Source: Sacculina carcini (taxonomy: Eukaryota; Arthropoda; Thecostraca; Sacculinidae). Taken from it: a DNA stretch of 64,000 bases. How positions within the stretch are numbered: the stretch's first letter is position 1; every line of letters begins with the position of its first letter. The notes beneath the pieces are model-generated. The model was given only the letters and a program-made list of their open reading frames with translations. It did not search any database and was not told the origin of the DNA. The stretch spans positions 2,540,579 to 2,604,578 of the forward strand of contig OU696587.1 of assembly GCA_916048095.2 (NCBI GenBank). Reading direction: 5' to 3'. Shown in pieces: positions 1 to 11,633 of the stretch. The translations under genes were made by a program, and so were the position numbers.

Positions 1-249
1 AGGACAGAAATAATGCTCTGCGTTGTAACTCGTCCATAACATTGTAGGCCACCAAATGTTGTTTGAACCTCTTCAAGTAGGTCTACCAGCGCTTCTTATC
101 GCTGCAGGACTCAGTGAACGATGGAGCCGTGACTGTACTCGCCGCTGGCGCAGCAGTTCTTACTAAAGTCATCAGAGCTTTGTTCTGTGCATGCATCTCC
201 GCAAGCATAGCTGCTAAATGTTCCTCCATATCCCACTTCTGACACCACT
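1..249 (-). mobile_element. Gypsy-type LTR element, 5' end of gag and primer binding site (fragment)
   Basis: Read on the minus strand, a start codon at 229-227 opens a gag-like frame (MEEHLAAMLAEMHAQNK...) that runs to the window edge. After one in-frame stop at 85-83 it shows the W-x-x-YLKRFKQHL pattern typical of Ty3/Gypsy capsid proteins. Just upstream, 230-247 on the minus strand reads TGGTGTCAGAAGTGGGAT, complementary to the 3' CCA end of a tRNA-Leu, so it is the primer binding site. The LTR should begin at 249 (TGTTACGTC on the plus strand), but I cannot find its far end. The stop shows the copy is dead. The assignment to Gypsy is well supported; the clade is not determined. Confidence 0.7.
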
Positions 250-422
250 GTTACGTCTCCACTATCGATGAAATCAAACACACAATGTTAACTGATGTTC
301 TCTATTCAACTCCTTACTGTACACTGCCACTTGAAGCCCATTGCTTGTTACAATTCACAAACACATCTCCTGACACACAAACATACAAACATACTCACAC
401 CCGCTCAAACACACGCATGACT

Positions 423-512
423 AGTTGTTGACACCGTACGTACACGCACACACGCAAAAAGTCACACACACACACACACGCATACACACACACACACACA
501 TACAAGTGCACA
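423..512. repeat. (CA)n-rich low-complexity tract
   Basis: Imperfect ACAC/CACA runs lie between the presumed LTR start and the pogo-like element. They create an open frame rich in His and Thr that has no protein signature. No gene is seen here. Confidence 0.8.
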
Positions 513-570
513 CTCACTCTAGTAAAAACAAAACAATATTCGCACATTATTGTGTGTGTAAATGTGTGTA

Positions 571-1173
571 CAGTCGAAACCGCTTAATGTCATACCTTCG
601 GGACCTGCAAAAATATGACATTAACAGAACTCAACCCTTTTGGCCATTTTTCGCCTCCAAACTTGTGTTTATAAGTCGGTATATTCTTACAAACATCAGA
701 AATGTAAAAATATTGCACAGTACACAAATCATTGCTTCATGAAAAAAAATCGTGAGTAAAAGTTTGTTTGCGTTTGCTCAGCAAGTTTTTGTTGTTTATG
801 TTTATGTTGCTGAATGACCAGTGGCCAAAATCCGCAGAATTGTTCTCCAAGTAGGTGCGAATGACAACCATCGCCGCATGCGCCTCCTTCGCAGTGGAGG
901 ATGGCACGTCAGTCCCACTGACACCATCAGCCGCCCCGTCATCATCGTCTCATTTGCCCCTCACTGTGCTAACGATCTCAACATCACTCAGCTCGCAGTA
1001 GCACTCCACTTCTGCATCCAATGCTACCAATTCTACAAGTTCCGCCGTTTTCGCGAAGTCCGGCTCATCGTCATCATTGCTGTCACCGCATCTGTGGGCG
1101 TGGTTAATCTCATACCCTCGGGACCAGCAAAAAGTATGACATTAAGCGGTATGACGTTAAGCGGTTTCGACTG
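571..1173 (-). mobile_element. pogo/Tigger-like DNA transposon remnant
   Basis: Both ends carry the same inverted terminus: CAGTCGAAACCGCTTAA starts at 571 and its reverse complement ends at 1173, each flanked by TA (569-570 and 1174-1175). TA is the target duplication of the Tc1/mariner-pogo superfamily. On the minus strand the interior encodes the acidic C-terminal tail of a Tigger-type transposase, a stretch of Asp/Glu followed by EAHAAMVVIRTYLENNSADF, with one stop inside. The DDE catalytic core is missing. This is therefore an internally deleted, non-autonomous copy that kept the last part of the transposase gene. The right end carries the motif CGCTTAATGTCATAC in two tandem versions, one with a single base change. 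Confidence 0.72.
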
Positions 1174-1175
1174 TA

Positions 1176-2422
1176 CACTTGTATTTAATGTATTGATGCA
1201 TTGTTAATGTGTGCATGTTAATATATGTTAAAACTACCGATTGTATTGCATGCGGTTGTCATGGTCAACAATACTAATGCGACCCATCGGAAAATATATT
1301 TCAAAGATCTCCAACACCAGTGCAATGCAATTCAATTTATTGTTTAATAGTCGGAATAATAAGTGTTCGAGAGAGAGAGAGATAGAGGAAGTTGCTGGTC
1401 CAGTAAGGAGCGGCAGTATTGACGGCCGAAATTATCATTGTTGACACGCGCGTACTTCAGTTGATGTGAACTTGTCGGACACAGAGAACCTCGTATTCTC
1501 CGTAACTGTGTTCCTCCCCACCGTACGGAATATAAGTGGACGAATGTTCCGGATTAAACTGCAGAATATCGCAACACCAGGTGAGGTGAATTCAATAGAT
1601 CTCACAGATATTGCTTATGGAAAACATCACGTGACTTTGTTGAACAATTTTTTGGCTTAATTTATTTCGCTTCCCAACAAAACTCTTGGATAAGTGCAAG
1701 GCCACTGTTTTTGTATACAGGATCATTGGGGGCATTGAGCACGCTTGCAACAATGATTGCATTCAGCCTTGCAAAATGTAATGTAGCAGGATTATATGAA
1801 ATAGAACGGCTACCAAAATAGACACGTCGAATGCGAAACGAACATCATATCAGTTCTCTTGGATGTCAATGATAAATCTGCTAATAGTAAATAACACGAC
1901 TTCGAATGCAGCAAATACACTGTGTTGTAGTGTGGCTCTCTTGATCGTGTTATGTTCCCTGGTTTGCGTGTATTCATTGCATGCCTGTATGTATGTGTTT
2001 GTTTACTACTTCACCGTGTCTTCTACGATCTACTCCATAATCAGGGCCATGATTCTAGTGTGGCCTGCTCACATTGACTTATAATGACGTCTGATACGAC
2101 TGAGCTCGTGCGAAGTGTGAGGCAGCAAGTTACACGGACATGAATTGACACGCTCGTACACATACACATGGGCACACAGCATAGGCAGGCACCAATCCAA
2201 TGAAACAAATGGAATCGAATGCAAGCCCGGAAGCACATCATGATAACAAGTGCAACACCACAACTTCACGTGCATGAATTTAGTGATCGTTTCACGAGAC
2301 CTCGGTCCAAATTGAGGCTTTTTGACATTCTACACGTCTTGATTGTCAAGTTTGCCGTCGGAAAATTCAGCTGAAAATGAGAGTAGAGTGGTGGCAGTTG
2401 AATGTTGGAATGGATAACTCAC
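1176..2422. other. Intergenic stretch with no recognised gene
   Basis: I find no conserved domain, convincing exon or repeat ends here. Short open frames of 60-75 codons in several phases have no recognisable signature. The last DM9 exon expected downstream of 2423 on the minus strand is not visible in this stretch. Confidence 0.5.
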
Positions 2423-5400
2423 ATGTCCTCCACACATGATCCCTTCATGCTCACAGCGAGCCACGTACAAAGGCATACCCTCGCGATTGTGACCGGCCAC
2501 GATAGCACCGCGGGGTACCTTTCCATCACTGGCCTTCTTGTACTTTACTTGATCCTCGGACGCCACCAGTACCTGAAATATGACAGGTAGATTTTCATTG
2601 TGGCATCGCGTTCGGTGAGCCCGTTCATGACCCTATTGTGACAGTGTTTAGTCTGTGATAATTGGAAAGGAACGTTCAGCTGAACGTTGCAGCATGACAA
2701 CACTCGACAAGATGCATTTCAGCTTCACAGCGAGTCACAGAGAGAACATGATTAACTCGCCTGGTACTTGCTGATTGGGAGCTCCTCGCCTTGATAGCCG
2801 ACATAGCACACTCCATGTGACGGCACGACACGCCCGATCAGCACACAGCCGTCGTGATAGGCTCGGCCAACATATTCTTTTCCTTCATTTCCATAACCAC
2901 TGAGGCACGCTCCATCGGGAACGTCACCGTCGCCAGAATTGACGAAATGCGGTTGACTACTGAACATGGCTGTAACACATTGACAAACAATACAACGACA
3001 CAAGTTATCATCGTTCATAAGACTACATTCACCAGAAGGCTTCTACTAACAATTAGGGTACTACTAACCAGAAGCGATTTTCACACACTAGCTTAGCTCG
3101 TTTTTCTCAAACTATCCATATCTTTTGGGCGCTTGCGGAACATGAAGCCACCGCAGGGTGGTAATAGTGCTTGCACTCTTCCCATAGCACTGTATTTGCC
3201 TGTAATAAATAATAGTAATAGTTAGAGTTGGGAATTATATTTGATCACATACAACATTTTTTTCACATAAAATGCCATTTTCAGCGGAAAAAACATAAAA
3301 TGCCATTTGCACTGAAAAATGTCCAAAAATACAATTTGATAGGTTGTGCCTGGAATTAATATATTCCGTTTATGATTGTAACTACACAGACCACGGATTC
3401 AACATGTTATGATACACTCGAGCACTGCATATGGATGCAATATTAGCGCCAGCAACTTTAACAATGAACATATATCAACGTTCTTGACAGCTCTATAAGT
3501 TCGGATACCGAGAGCGTCGCACGCAGTTAAATCAAGTTCGGATAAATTTAGTTAAGTAAAGCCGTGGACACACGAGGCCAATTGTTGGCCTATCCAACTG
3601 TTGGTTTACAGCGGACAATCGTTGACTAGGCCAACTGTTGGCTTATGAGCAGTGGCGGCGCCAAGGGGGGCTTGGGGGGTGGGGGCTGAAGCCCCTAAGA
3701 ATATGCAACCCCCCAAATCATAATCATGGACATTACAATTTCTTACTACCGTAAATGAAACCCTGTAATTCTGCTTCAAATTTGAGGACTGAATCAGTGT
3801 GCCCCAGTCCTTTATTATACTGGTTTGTAGTCAGCGTTCGAGTGTAGCTCTTCATGCTTCACCAAGTCCCCTCAACTTTTTCCTTAGTCCCTACAATCAC
3901 TTCCTTAGCTCCCCCATCGGAAGAAATCTGGCGCCGCCACTGCTTATGAGTGTTCACACGAGGCCGGTAATTGTCCAAGCCAATAAATGTGGTGTATCAT
4001 TAGTAATTATTAAATATGGTGCAGAGTACGTAGGTATGGTTTATTTCGCTCTCCTGACTATACCATATGAATTTCGATTTAATCCAGGTGTATTCTTGAA
4101 TGTACAGACCATAAATATATTCTGATCGTATAATATATATATGTTAAACATATTCTACAGCTTTTATATATTTTTACCTATATATCTATTTATCAAATTT
4201 AAATCTAGTAATGTAGCAAATATTAACATGAATTATACAAATATTATATAACAGATTCCACCTCATCATGATAAAATTGCCACAATAAAACGAACACAAA
4301 AACATACAACACATCACAGGCTCTCAAACTGAGTTGATTTCGCTTCACGCGTTGCTTCAGCGCCATGTGGTCAAAAACGGGAATCTAATATTTGCCTTGC
4401 GCGAGAATTCAATCATTTTCAGCGTACGCGTTCAACTTCGGTTTTCGGGACAATTGTTGGCCATGCAGACAATTGGATTAGCCAACAATTGGCCTCGTGT
4501 GACCACTCGACCAAGCCAACAGTTGGCCAAGCCAATCGTTGGCTAAGCCAACAATTGGCCTCGTGTGACCACGGCTTATATGTTGTAGGCGTGGCAACGG
4601 GATTCAGAGGGTCTGCAATAACTCGATATGCAAAATAAAATCACTCCAAGCCAGATACACGTGGCATTGGTTTTTGAAAAGGTAGGATTATACATACATG
4701 TACTTAATATTTACATTTTCGAAAAATATTCAGCACAAATTGTTCAAATGGCGTCTGTATTGTCACTCTTAAAGAGGTCGAGGGAATTAAATGTGAAGTC
4801 GAATTTCCCCAGAAAAGCATGTCTGATAGGAAGAGAATGTTTCGCATGGCATGTGAGAAAAACGTGTCCGCTGGTCACAAGTCGCAGCTCGATCAACACA
4901 ACAAATCGGCTGCTCACTCGAAATACATCAAATTCATATACATGCATAATCGGATCATAGAATAATTGCGTCTCGAAGCAAGTCCGAAATGGCACCACTG
5001 CAGTGACGGTACCAGTGGGGGGTTGAAGTGGTTGAAGCCCCTCTCCCCTCTCAGCCTCCCCAAATACTGACCATGAACATTTCGAGTGTAGCTGCTAGTG
5101 TTTCGACAAATACCCGCATATTTTCCTTAGCCCCACTGGAAGAATAATGGGGCCGCCACTGCACTGCTCTTATCCGAAAGGCCCAATTAAGGTAAAATTT
5201 TCACCATGTACTACGAAAATTTCGTCTCCTTAAGGGTGGCTACCCAACGGAATGTCGCTAGATACATGCATAAAATGAAAATAATCTACGAAAGAGTCCA
5301 AAATTCAAATGTTATATTAAAATTGAATAACATTTTGGTGATTTCGACAACATATTTTGGCATTTTTCATCACATAATAAAAACATATAACGCTATAAAA

Positions 5401-5468
5401 TCTCACATATAATTCCCAGCTCTATTAATAATCATAAAAGTAAGTATAGTGAAGTTCTCACCTCCCAT
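2423..5468 (-). CDS. DM9-repeat (DUF3421) protein, left copy, last exon not found
   Basis: Three coding pieces on the minus strand match the right-hand DM9 gene in length and phase. A 7-base first exon (5468-5462, ATGGGAG) is followed by GTGAGA. Exon 2 (2969-2761, 209 bases) encodes the first DM9 repeat, including NSGDGDVPDGACLSG, EYVGRAYHDGCVLIG and CYVGYQGEELPISKYQ. Exon 3 (2572-2423, 150 bases) begins the second repeat with VLVASEDQV and ends in MCGGH before GTGAGT. Exon 2 is followed by GCGAGT, a GC donor. DM9 repeats occur in small cytosolic proteins of many invertebrates, some of which bind carbohydrate. The fourth exon, completing the second repeat, is not seen between 2422 and 1, so the gene is truncated or continues beyond the window. 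The repeat assignment is firm; exon 1 is inferred from the paralogue. Confidence 0.75.
3096..3199 (-). other. Exon-like conserved segment (copy 1), function unknown
   Basis: On the minus strand a TTATTTATTACAG acceptor is followed by GCAAATACAGTGCTATGGGA and then by an open frame (KYSAMGRVQALLPPCGG...). The first 50 bases or so are identical to a segment at 37710 on the plus strand. The differences after that include several that change the protein. It lies inside the inferred first intron of the left DM9 gene, on the same strand. I do not recognise the product. It may be an exon of another gene carried in a local duplication, or a piece of an unlisted repeat. Confidence 0.45.
3560..4576. mobile_element. 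Inverted-repeat element (MITE-like) with iterated CCAACNGTTGG motifs
   Basis: The left end AGCCGTGGACACACGAGGCC and the right end GGCCTCGTGTGACCACGGCT form a long terminal inverted repeat. Both subterminal regions repeat short palindromic words such as CCAACTGTTGGC and CCAATTGTTGGC. The flanks are TAA and TAT, compatible with a 2-3 base AT-rich target. No transposase is visible. A second MITE (3650-3942) is inserted in it. The superfamily is not clear; Harbinger-like is one possibility. Confidence 0.7.
3650..3942. mobile_element. hAT-type MITE, copy 1
   Basis: The ends are CAGTGGCGGCGCCA and TGGCGCCGCCACTG. It is flanked by a perfect 8-base target duplication, CTTATGAG (3642-3649 and 3943-3950), the length expected of hAT transposition. 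The interior is C/G-homopolymer rich and has no coding capacity. It is inserted inside the inverted-repeat element 3560-4576, so it is the younger of the two. Confidence 0.85.
5001..5161. mobile_element. hAT-type MITE, copy 2 (shortened)
   Basis: The left end CAGTGACGGTACCA and right end GGGGCCGCCACTG match the other copies. The interior shares the words GACCATGAACATTTCGAG and CCTTAGCCCC with copies 1 and 5. The flanking 8-mers no longer match well, so the target duplication is degraded. Confidence 0.65.
5170..5461. other. Inferred intron 1 of the left DM9 gene, no repeat ends seen
   Basis: This is AT-rich sequence without a domain signature. Only one short open frame of 68 codons is present and nothing supports it as a gene. 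Confidence 0.4.
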
Positions 5469-5592
5469 GTCGACTTAGATCTCAGACGGCAGCGATGCAA
5501 CACAACTTCGGCAGCGAATGAATGACTGTTCACTCGTCAATGTCTGCAACGATGGTTGACCGTGTTTGCACGTTGCAAGCTTGCTCACTCAA

Positions 5593-6065
5593 CAGTGGCG
5601 GTGCCAAGGAGGGGAGTAGGTGGTTTTGAGACTAAAAATGTGTACAGGCCCCCACTAATTGTGACCATGAACATTTGAAGTGTAGCTGCTCACGTTTAAT
5701 AGAGTCACCATACGTCATCTTTTTCCAGACATGTTCGTTTTGGGGCTGTTCTGTCTTTCCGGGTTCTTTTTGTCAAATTCTTCAAATGTCCGGGGTTTGT
5801 ATAGTCAGAGTAGTTAAATTCGATATGTTCCCTTTGCGATTATATAATGGTATAGTCCGTGGCTAAAATCTTGAATCAAAACATTTGTCATGGGGCTATA
5901 AAAAAGTAAATTTTTCAACGAAATTGTTTTTCAAGCGCGCTCAAGTGTCCTCATTTTAGGTATTCGGAATATGGCCAGCCAGTTTCGCCATGTCACCGCA
6001 TTTTCCCCTCAGCTTCACCCTCAACCCCCCCCCCCCCCACCATGAAAATCCTGGCGCCGCCACTG
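5593..6065. mobile_element. hAT-type MITE, copy 3 (possibly two fragments or interrupted)
   Basis: The left end CAGTGGCGGTGCCAAGGA at 5593 and the right end CTGGCGCCGCCACTG ending at 6065 belong to the same family. The middle, roughly 5710-5990, lacks family similarity and may be another insertion. The flanking 8-mers do not match, so the two ends could also come from separate copies. Confidence 0.5.
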
Positions 6066-6172
6066 ACACCCAGCATATCATTTCATCTGGCTTGCTCGTG
6101 TGATGAGTCAGCAATGACGATCGTACACAACACATTCCATTTGAAAGTATGTGTTCAGGTGAATCACCGGCA

Positions 6173-7704
6173 TAGTGATGCAAAAAACGTTTTTTTTGTT
6201 GCGGTTTTTTCGCAAAAAACATGTTTTTTAGTTTTTTTTGTGTTTTTATGTTTTTTTAGAATTAGACCCAATTGTCATCAAATGTTGAATTTTAGTACAT
6301 AGAAACGAGTTTAATTGACGTTTTGTACATCTTTACGTGTCTTATTTCAAAGATAATTCGATAATAGTATAAAAAACAAAAATATTTATCAATAAATACC
6401 GCAGGAGACTGTTTGAAAGTGCTTCCGGGTCCTGTGGTTTAGGTTTTTTCATTGAGAAAATCCATGTTTCTAAATATGGATTTAATTATGTGGATATTTG
6501 AAATAATTTGTCAGCAGAACAAAACAAATTCATCGAGTACTCATGTGTTTTTTATAAAAGAAACCATGTTTTTCATGGAAAAATGATGAATGATGTTTTT
6601 CAAATTGGTTTTATATTCGTTTTATTAATGTACAGATTCAGAAAATGTCGACAGCAGAACAAGACAAGTTAATTGGTTGGTCAAGTGTATTTTTGACAGA
6701 CGATTATTTAAACTAACGCTTTTTTAATGAAACAATGTTTTCTAAAACAGTATCTATGTAAGCTAGATTTGATTGATGTAAGTTCAAATACCTTTTGTAA
6801 AGCAAATAGCCTGCTGGTACGTATAAGCGGCTGGTTAAACCACTTGATTTAAACTGTTTTTTAAACCATGTTTTTTTCCAAATAATTTTTTTTAAATAGT
6901 TTTCGTAGATGTAGAGATTAAGAAAAAATTAGCGGCAGATCAAGGAAAGTTGAACCAAATTAATTGGTTTTTTATTAGAAACATGTTTTTAGAACTGGAT
7001 GATGGTTTCTTTGTGTTCAAATACCTTTTTGTACATTAAATATATTTCCTCAGTGTTTTTTTCATACACGAATATATTGCCCGTTTTTCTGGTCAGGATT
7101 GCCACTCTGAATAATGCGACCCGCTTTTATTCGTAGTCTCATTAGGGACACTAAGTTTGTGTGCATATTTGTAGTATTTGTGTAAATATTTGTAGTGTTT
7201 GTACTTTTATATTTGCAAATAATTGATTTGCTGAATGAAATAATGAAACTTATTATAATCAACGTAGTTCATTTCTGGTAGGAAAAAGGTAATATGTAAA
7301 AAATAAGAAAAAATTATGCCACCTGCTGTATTTTGTAAAAAAACTCAGATTTTAGCATAAAAACGGTTCTCAAACCCTGCTTTCTTATACAATGATTAAC
7401 TCAATAATTGAATACACAACTATACTGTACATAGAAGTGTCGCACAGTACCGTGCAAACAATGATATTAGGGCTTTCAGACACATTATAACAATAATATT
7501 GTGCATATTTAATGATAATTCAATTTGATAGGGTCACTTATAGCATGAATAACTCATGTGTTGATAAAAAATCATTCAGTTAACATCCCAAATATATCAT
7601 TTCCATAATTTGAATTCTTTGCATTATTCTCCAAAAAAACGTGTTTTTTTGGTCGAGGTTTTTTTTGGCAAAAAAACCGTCGGTTTTTTGAGGTCGCATC
7701 TCTA
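6173..7704. mobile_element. Possible hAT-like element, poly-A/T-rich
   Basis: The left edge TAGTGATGC and right edge GCATCTCTA are near-inverted repeats of the form common in hAT ends. Both are followed inward by runs of A or T mixed with GC words. The flanking 8-mers (CACCGGCA and CATATAAC) do not match, and no transposase frame is seen in the 1.5 kb between. I record it as a candidate only. Confidence 0.3.
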
Positions 7705-7915
7705 CATATAACCCGAGGTGAAATGTTATTAGGGGAGACATATTTTACTGTCTTCCACCATGTAACGCTCCAAATATACTGCGGTCGGAAAAATTTCAGT
7801 CCTAGTGTATTTCTTGTGTACTCTGCAGTACCAATTTATCGTCGTACCTCTTTCAAAACAAAATCACAAATAATCGGCCAAGAATAGAGAAATATTTGAT
7901 TGGATGTCAAAGATG

Positions 7916-8163
7916 CAGTGGCGGCGCCAGGATATTTTCAGTGGGGACTTTAAACTTTTTGATTCAATCCACCAACGACTGCAGCAGGAGCCAACCCAGT
8001 TTGACTATCGTTCCTTCAATTAAGAGTGTTTGATGGGTGCCCGAGGAAAAAGCTACGGGGCATGGTCAAACATGATGAACGAAATGTGTACGGTCATGAT
8101 TTTAGGGGGCTTGGCCCATTTTTTGCGGGCATTATCCCTCTAAGCCCTCTGGGTCCGCCACTG
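7916..8163. mobile_element. hAT-type MITE, copy 4
   Basis: It begins CAGTGGCGGCGCCAGGAT and ends GGGTCCGCCACTG, with the same end pattern as the other copies. The interior is less G/C-homopolymeric and has drifted. The flanking 8-mers agree only partly. Confidence 0.6.
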
Positions 8164-8928
8164 AAAATACGATTCGGTCGGAATAAATCATTGCATTCTT
8201 TCATGGATTCATTGATTCATCGTCAATGAATCATAGATTCGTTCTGTCTTTAATTGTATTTCATGTTTATCATGTATATCAAGATCATTACTTCAATATA
8301 TTTTTTGCAATCAACGAAAATTGTCCATGATGTCTTGCTGCTTACATCTGCCAACTAGAATTGATTTTGCGTGTTGGTCAACATTTTTAATTGAACCCAA
8401 GTTGTAGTTTCAAATATGGATTATTCCGTGGATCATTAAAGAGTGATCGTATGTAGTTGGAGGTTTTTAGTTGTGCATAAGCATTGTATATATATGTAGC
8501 TGTCTGTATGTGATTATATTTGTATGTGCACGACGGGCAGTGTGGTTCTTGCAATAGTAGCGCATGTGTTATAATTTGAGATGTGTAGTGATGTTTGCTC
8601 CTGTGGGTGTATGTGTGTGTGTGTGTGTGTGTGTGTTTGCACACGTGTGTGCTGATGCTGCAGTGATAGGGTGTCATATGGAGATGTGACGGTGTGTGGG
8701 GGGTCGTGTTCGGGCGTATTCGTTGTGTGGTGTGGTCTTACAGGCATGCTTGGGACATCGCTGTCCCACGCGCAACTGTCTTATAATACACATTAATTTT
8801 GTTTGGCAGAAGTTGTCTTTTATGTTGTTACATCGTATTAATCAATCCTGATTTGGAAAAACAATAATGAAACTTCTTGATGCGCCAAGATCGATGCGAA
8901 ATTGACGCTGAACCGGTGTTCTGTTCGA
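8164..8928. repeat. Unclassified repeat with (GT)n core near 8610-8640
   Basis: No gene is seen. The stretch 8728-8775, read on the minus strand, resembles 25770-25830 (GTGGGACA..CG..G followed by GCCTG.AAGACCACAC). A dispersed repeat family therefore has members here and there. Its ends and class are not determined. Confidence 0.4.
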
Positions 8929-8929
8929 A

Positions 8930-9245
8930 ATTTTCGAGCGTTTGACCTTGTTTATCACACCATTCTATTGTCTGGTCTTTCTTATCTTGGAATCTCTTCC
9001 TCGGCTCTTTCTGTTATTAAGTCTTATCCTTCGGACAGGTCCTATTCAGTGAACCTACTCAGGTCCTACTCAGATCCAATTCGGCTTCATCTCGCTGTGC
9101 TTCTCTTTTTTCCGGCGTACCGCAAGGATCTGTTCTTGGCCCTCTACTCTTCAACATTTATATGTCCTCGATTTGTCCTATTCTTGAGCGCCACTCTGTA
9201 AGTTACCATATCTACGCTGACGATATTCAGTTCTTTGTTCCTCTT
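8930..9245 (+). pseudogene. LINE reverse transcriptase, 5' part of a split copy
   Basis: The reading frames give AFDLVYHTILLSGLSYLG, then after frameshifts a YADDIQFFVPL-type catalytic block just before 9245. These align with the RT of the LINE copy at 51070-52777. RT motifs of this form (AFD.V.H, YADD) belong to apurinic-endonuclease LINEs of the CR1/L2 group. The copy is interrupted at 9245 by LTR element A and resumes at 13993. It is 5'-truncated and full of frameshifts. Confidence 0.75.
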
Positions 9246-9625
9246 TGTAAGATGTATTCACAGTCCAGGCTATAATAAGATGATGACGATGAAATGAACA
9301 ATTGAATAAGTGGGTTCACAAATCCCAACTACACGAAAGTCTCACACGACACAATAGACTACCAAACTCCCACGCGACACATCATACCGTCTCACACCGA
9401 CTCCCTATGCGCACTGCCTCTCTTGTTCCGCTCGACCCCACGGGAGGCACAATATTCAAAACAACCCTCTCTCTCGCACCCCAATTCCCCTACCATACGC
9501 CACCGTGGCCAACTCACACACAAACATACAAACACCGCATAACGGGACCGTCGCTCACGGGACGCATTGAGGGAAGATCAAGCCACATATACTCGACAAA
9601 CATTTGCTACCTTCACACTCTCACA
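9246..9625 (-). repeat. 3' LTR of element A
   Basis: The plus-strand sequence starts TGTAAGATG and ends CTCTCACA. It is nearly identical to 13608-13987 with scattered substitutions. On the minus strand it is preceded by the purine-rich tract CTCGGGGAAG. Confidence 0.9.
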
Positions 9626-10063
9626 CTTCCCCGAGACAGCAATTGTTCAAACGGAACGATGACACATTTACAAATTAACAGTGACCAGGGAACGCAAAAA
9701 TAATGCAAACAGTCTACTTAGTAATTTACAGCATAATCTACTTAATAAATTATGGAGAGCGAAACCTAACAGGCCGCCTCAGACTGGACCGGTCTCGGAG
9801 TCTGTATCGCTCAGCAGGCGGAGCCTCCTCGCCACCACTCACTTGTTCAGGTGCTGCAGCGTCGCCCTGCTCGTCACCGATGTGAACACTGGACTCGATT
9901 GCAGGTTGGACTGGAACCGCAGGCGCTACTGTACGAGCGATGGTGCGAGTGCTCCAGTGCGGGAACCGTTGGACACCGTTTCCAGTACTCGAAACACCTC
10001 TGGCTGGTCGAACATGTCACACGTGTCTGTTCACACCGTCTCCCAAATCTATCGCCCAGTTAC

Positions 10064-11633
10064 TTACACGCGCCACTCTATAGGGCCCGCCCATTTGGCA
10101 GTGTACCGACCATCCGGCGGACGCAAGAACACCATGTCACCAGCCTTGTAGACGCCACAAACGCTTTCGTTTGAACGTCCAGTGCATCGACTCGAATTAG
10201 TCCACCTTTGCGATAGTCTGGTAGACACAGGAACACGGCTCAACCGGATTCTTGGTATCTGCGGCACAGCTCTGAAAACACTCGCGAATGGCTTCTCCCC
10301 TGTGGCTTGGCTCGTGGTGGAATTGTAATAAAATACTGCTCTACCAATTGAGCAGCGAGACCTTGACGCCATTCGCTTGATATTACGGTGGATGCGCTCA
10401 CAGATCCCGTTACCTTGATGACGATACGCACACGACCGCTCATGATTCACCTCCCAGTCACCAAGGATACCAGAAAACTCTGCGCTCAAAAACACTGGAG
10501 CATTATCCAACAAAACACTGGACGGAGGACCAAACTCAACAAACCCACTTTCCAGAGCAGCACACACTGACTGAACGTTCTCGCTATTTAGTCGCTTCCA
10601 TATCGTGTATCTGGAGCAGCAGTCAATTGTCGACAGGTAGGCAGTGTTGTTGAAATATGTGATGTCCACAGTAACTCGTTTCCACACAGACGTCGTCGCC
10701 AACGAGCCATGATGGTTTTCAACACAATTCACAGGATCTATTCGCCGACACTCATGACAATCGCGTATCACCTCGTCCACATTACCCGAACTTATCGCTG
10801 GGATCACATTAGACATGAGCTCTTTGGTACACTCAATACCCATGCCACCGCTGGAATGATGGATTTGTCGTATGGCTTCCCGATCTCCATTCGACAGCAA
10901 GGCAAAAGACTCCCCGATGGAAATGGCAGGCATCGAGGGGGGCGAGTCATTGCATCAGCCAGGTTTTCCTTCGTGTTCACTAGCTTCACGTCGAGTTTCA
11001 GTGAATAGGTTGTCAGTAACTCACGGACCACGTCTAATCGCCTGCGAATTAACATCTCAGACATCCCATGCGTGCGGATTCGATGTGTGTCGTTGGTGGC
11101 GCTGTTCAGCCACCCAAACACAACCGCTGAGTCCGTCATCAGCTCAGCTTCGTTAAATCCCCATTTAATGCACAAGTTCACTCCTTTGATGGCAGCATCC
11201 AATTCAGCGACGTTGATATGCGTATAGGTACGACGTTGATATGCGTTGTGTCTTTGGACTTTCTCAGCCAAGAGTCATCCTCCAAAGGTCTCCCATCCAT
11301 CGTCAGGACCACTCCTGTTGCCAGGCTGCTCGCATAGACCCAGATTTTTTGGGCTTGTCCTTCTACGCTCCAGAAACCACGAACGGGATCCTGACGTTTC
11401 ACTTCCTCGTTGATGGCTTTCACAATTTTCACCGTATGTTGGTCAACTTTAGTGTCCCAAGAGACAGTCGATGAGCTCTCTGAATCACCGGAAATGTGCC
11501 GTTTCAGTAAACCACATGCCACACGAAGCCAATCGGCAATTGGGAAATGACCAATCCATTGACCGCACAATGAGAATATGGATCGTTTCGTCAGAGAATC
11601 TGGAACGATAGGCACTTTATCGTTTCTTTGCAC
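10064..11633 (-). pseudogene. Element A RNase H and integrase region
   Basis: Overlapping minus-strand frames (11633-11178, 11271-10804, 10933-10064) carry, in order, a connection region (FSLCGQWIGHFPIADWLR), RNase H motifs (HINVAELDAAIKGVNL, LMTDSAVVFGWL) and an integrase core. The integrase core has DITYFNN, LLDNAPVF and GNGICERIHRNIKRM as its D, D and E blocks, followed by a C-terminal DMVFLRPPDGRY segment. Frameshifts separate the pieces, so no single pol can be made. The integrase tail continues in other frames to about 9770. These would be the cDNA-making and integration enzymes of the element. Confidence 0.8.

Noticed and set aside
1863-2275. Fourth exon of the left DM9 gene
   Set aside because: No frame in this stretch gives the expected YxxxYVAHDGEEH-like block.
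6173-7704. A confident full hAT element
   Set aside because: Ends are similar but flanking 8-mers do not match and no transposase is visible; kept only as a low-confidence feature.
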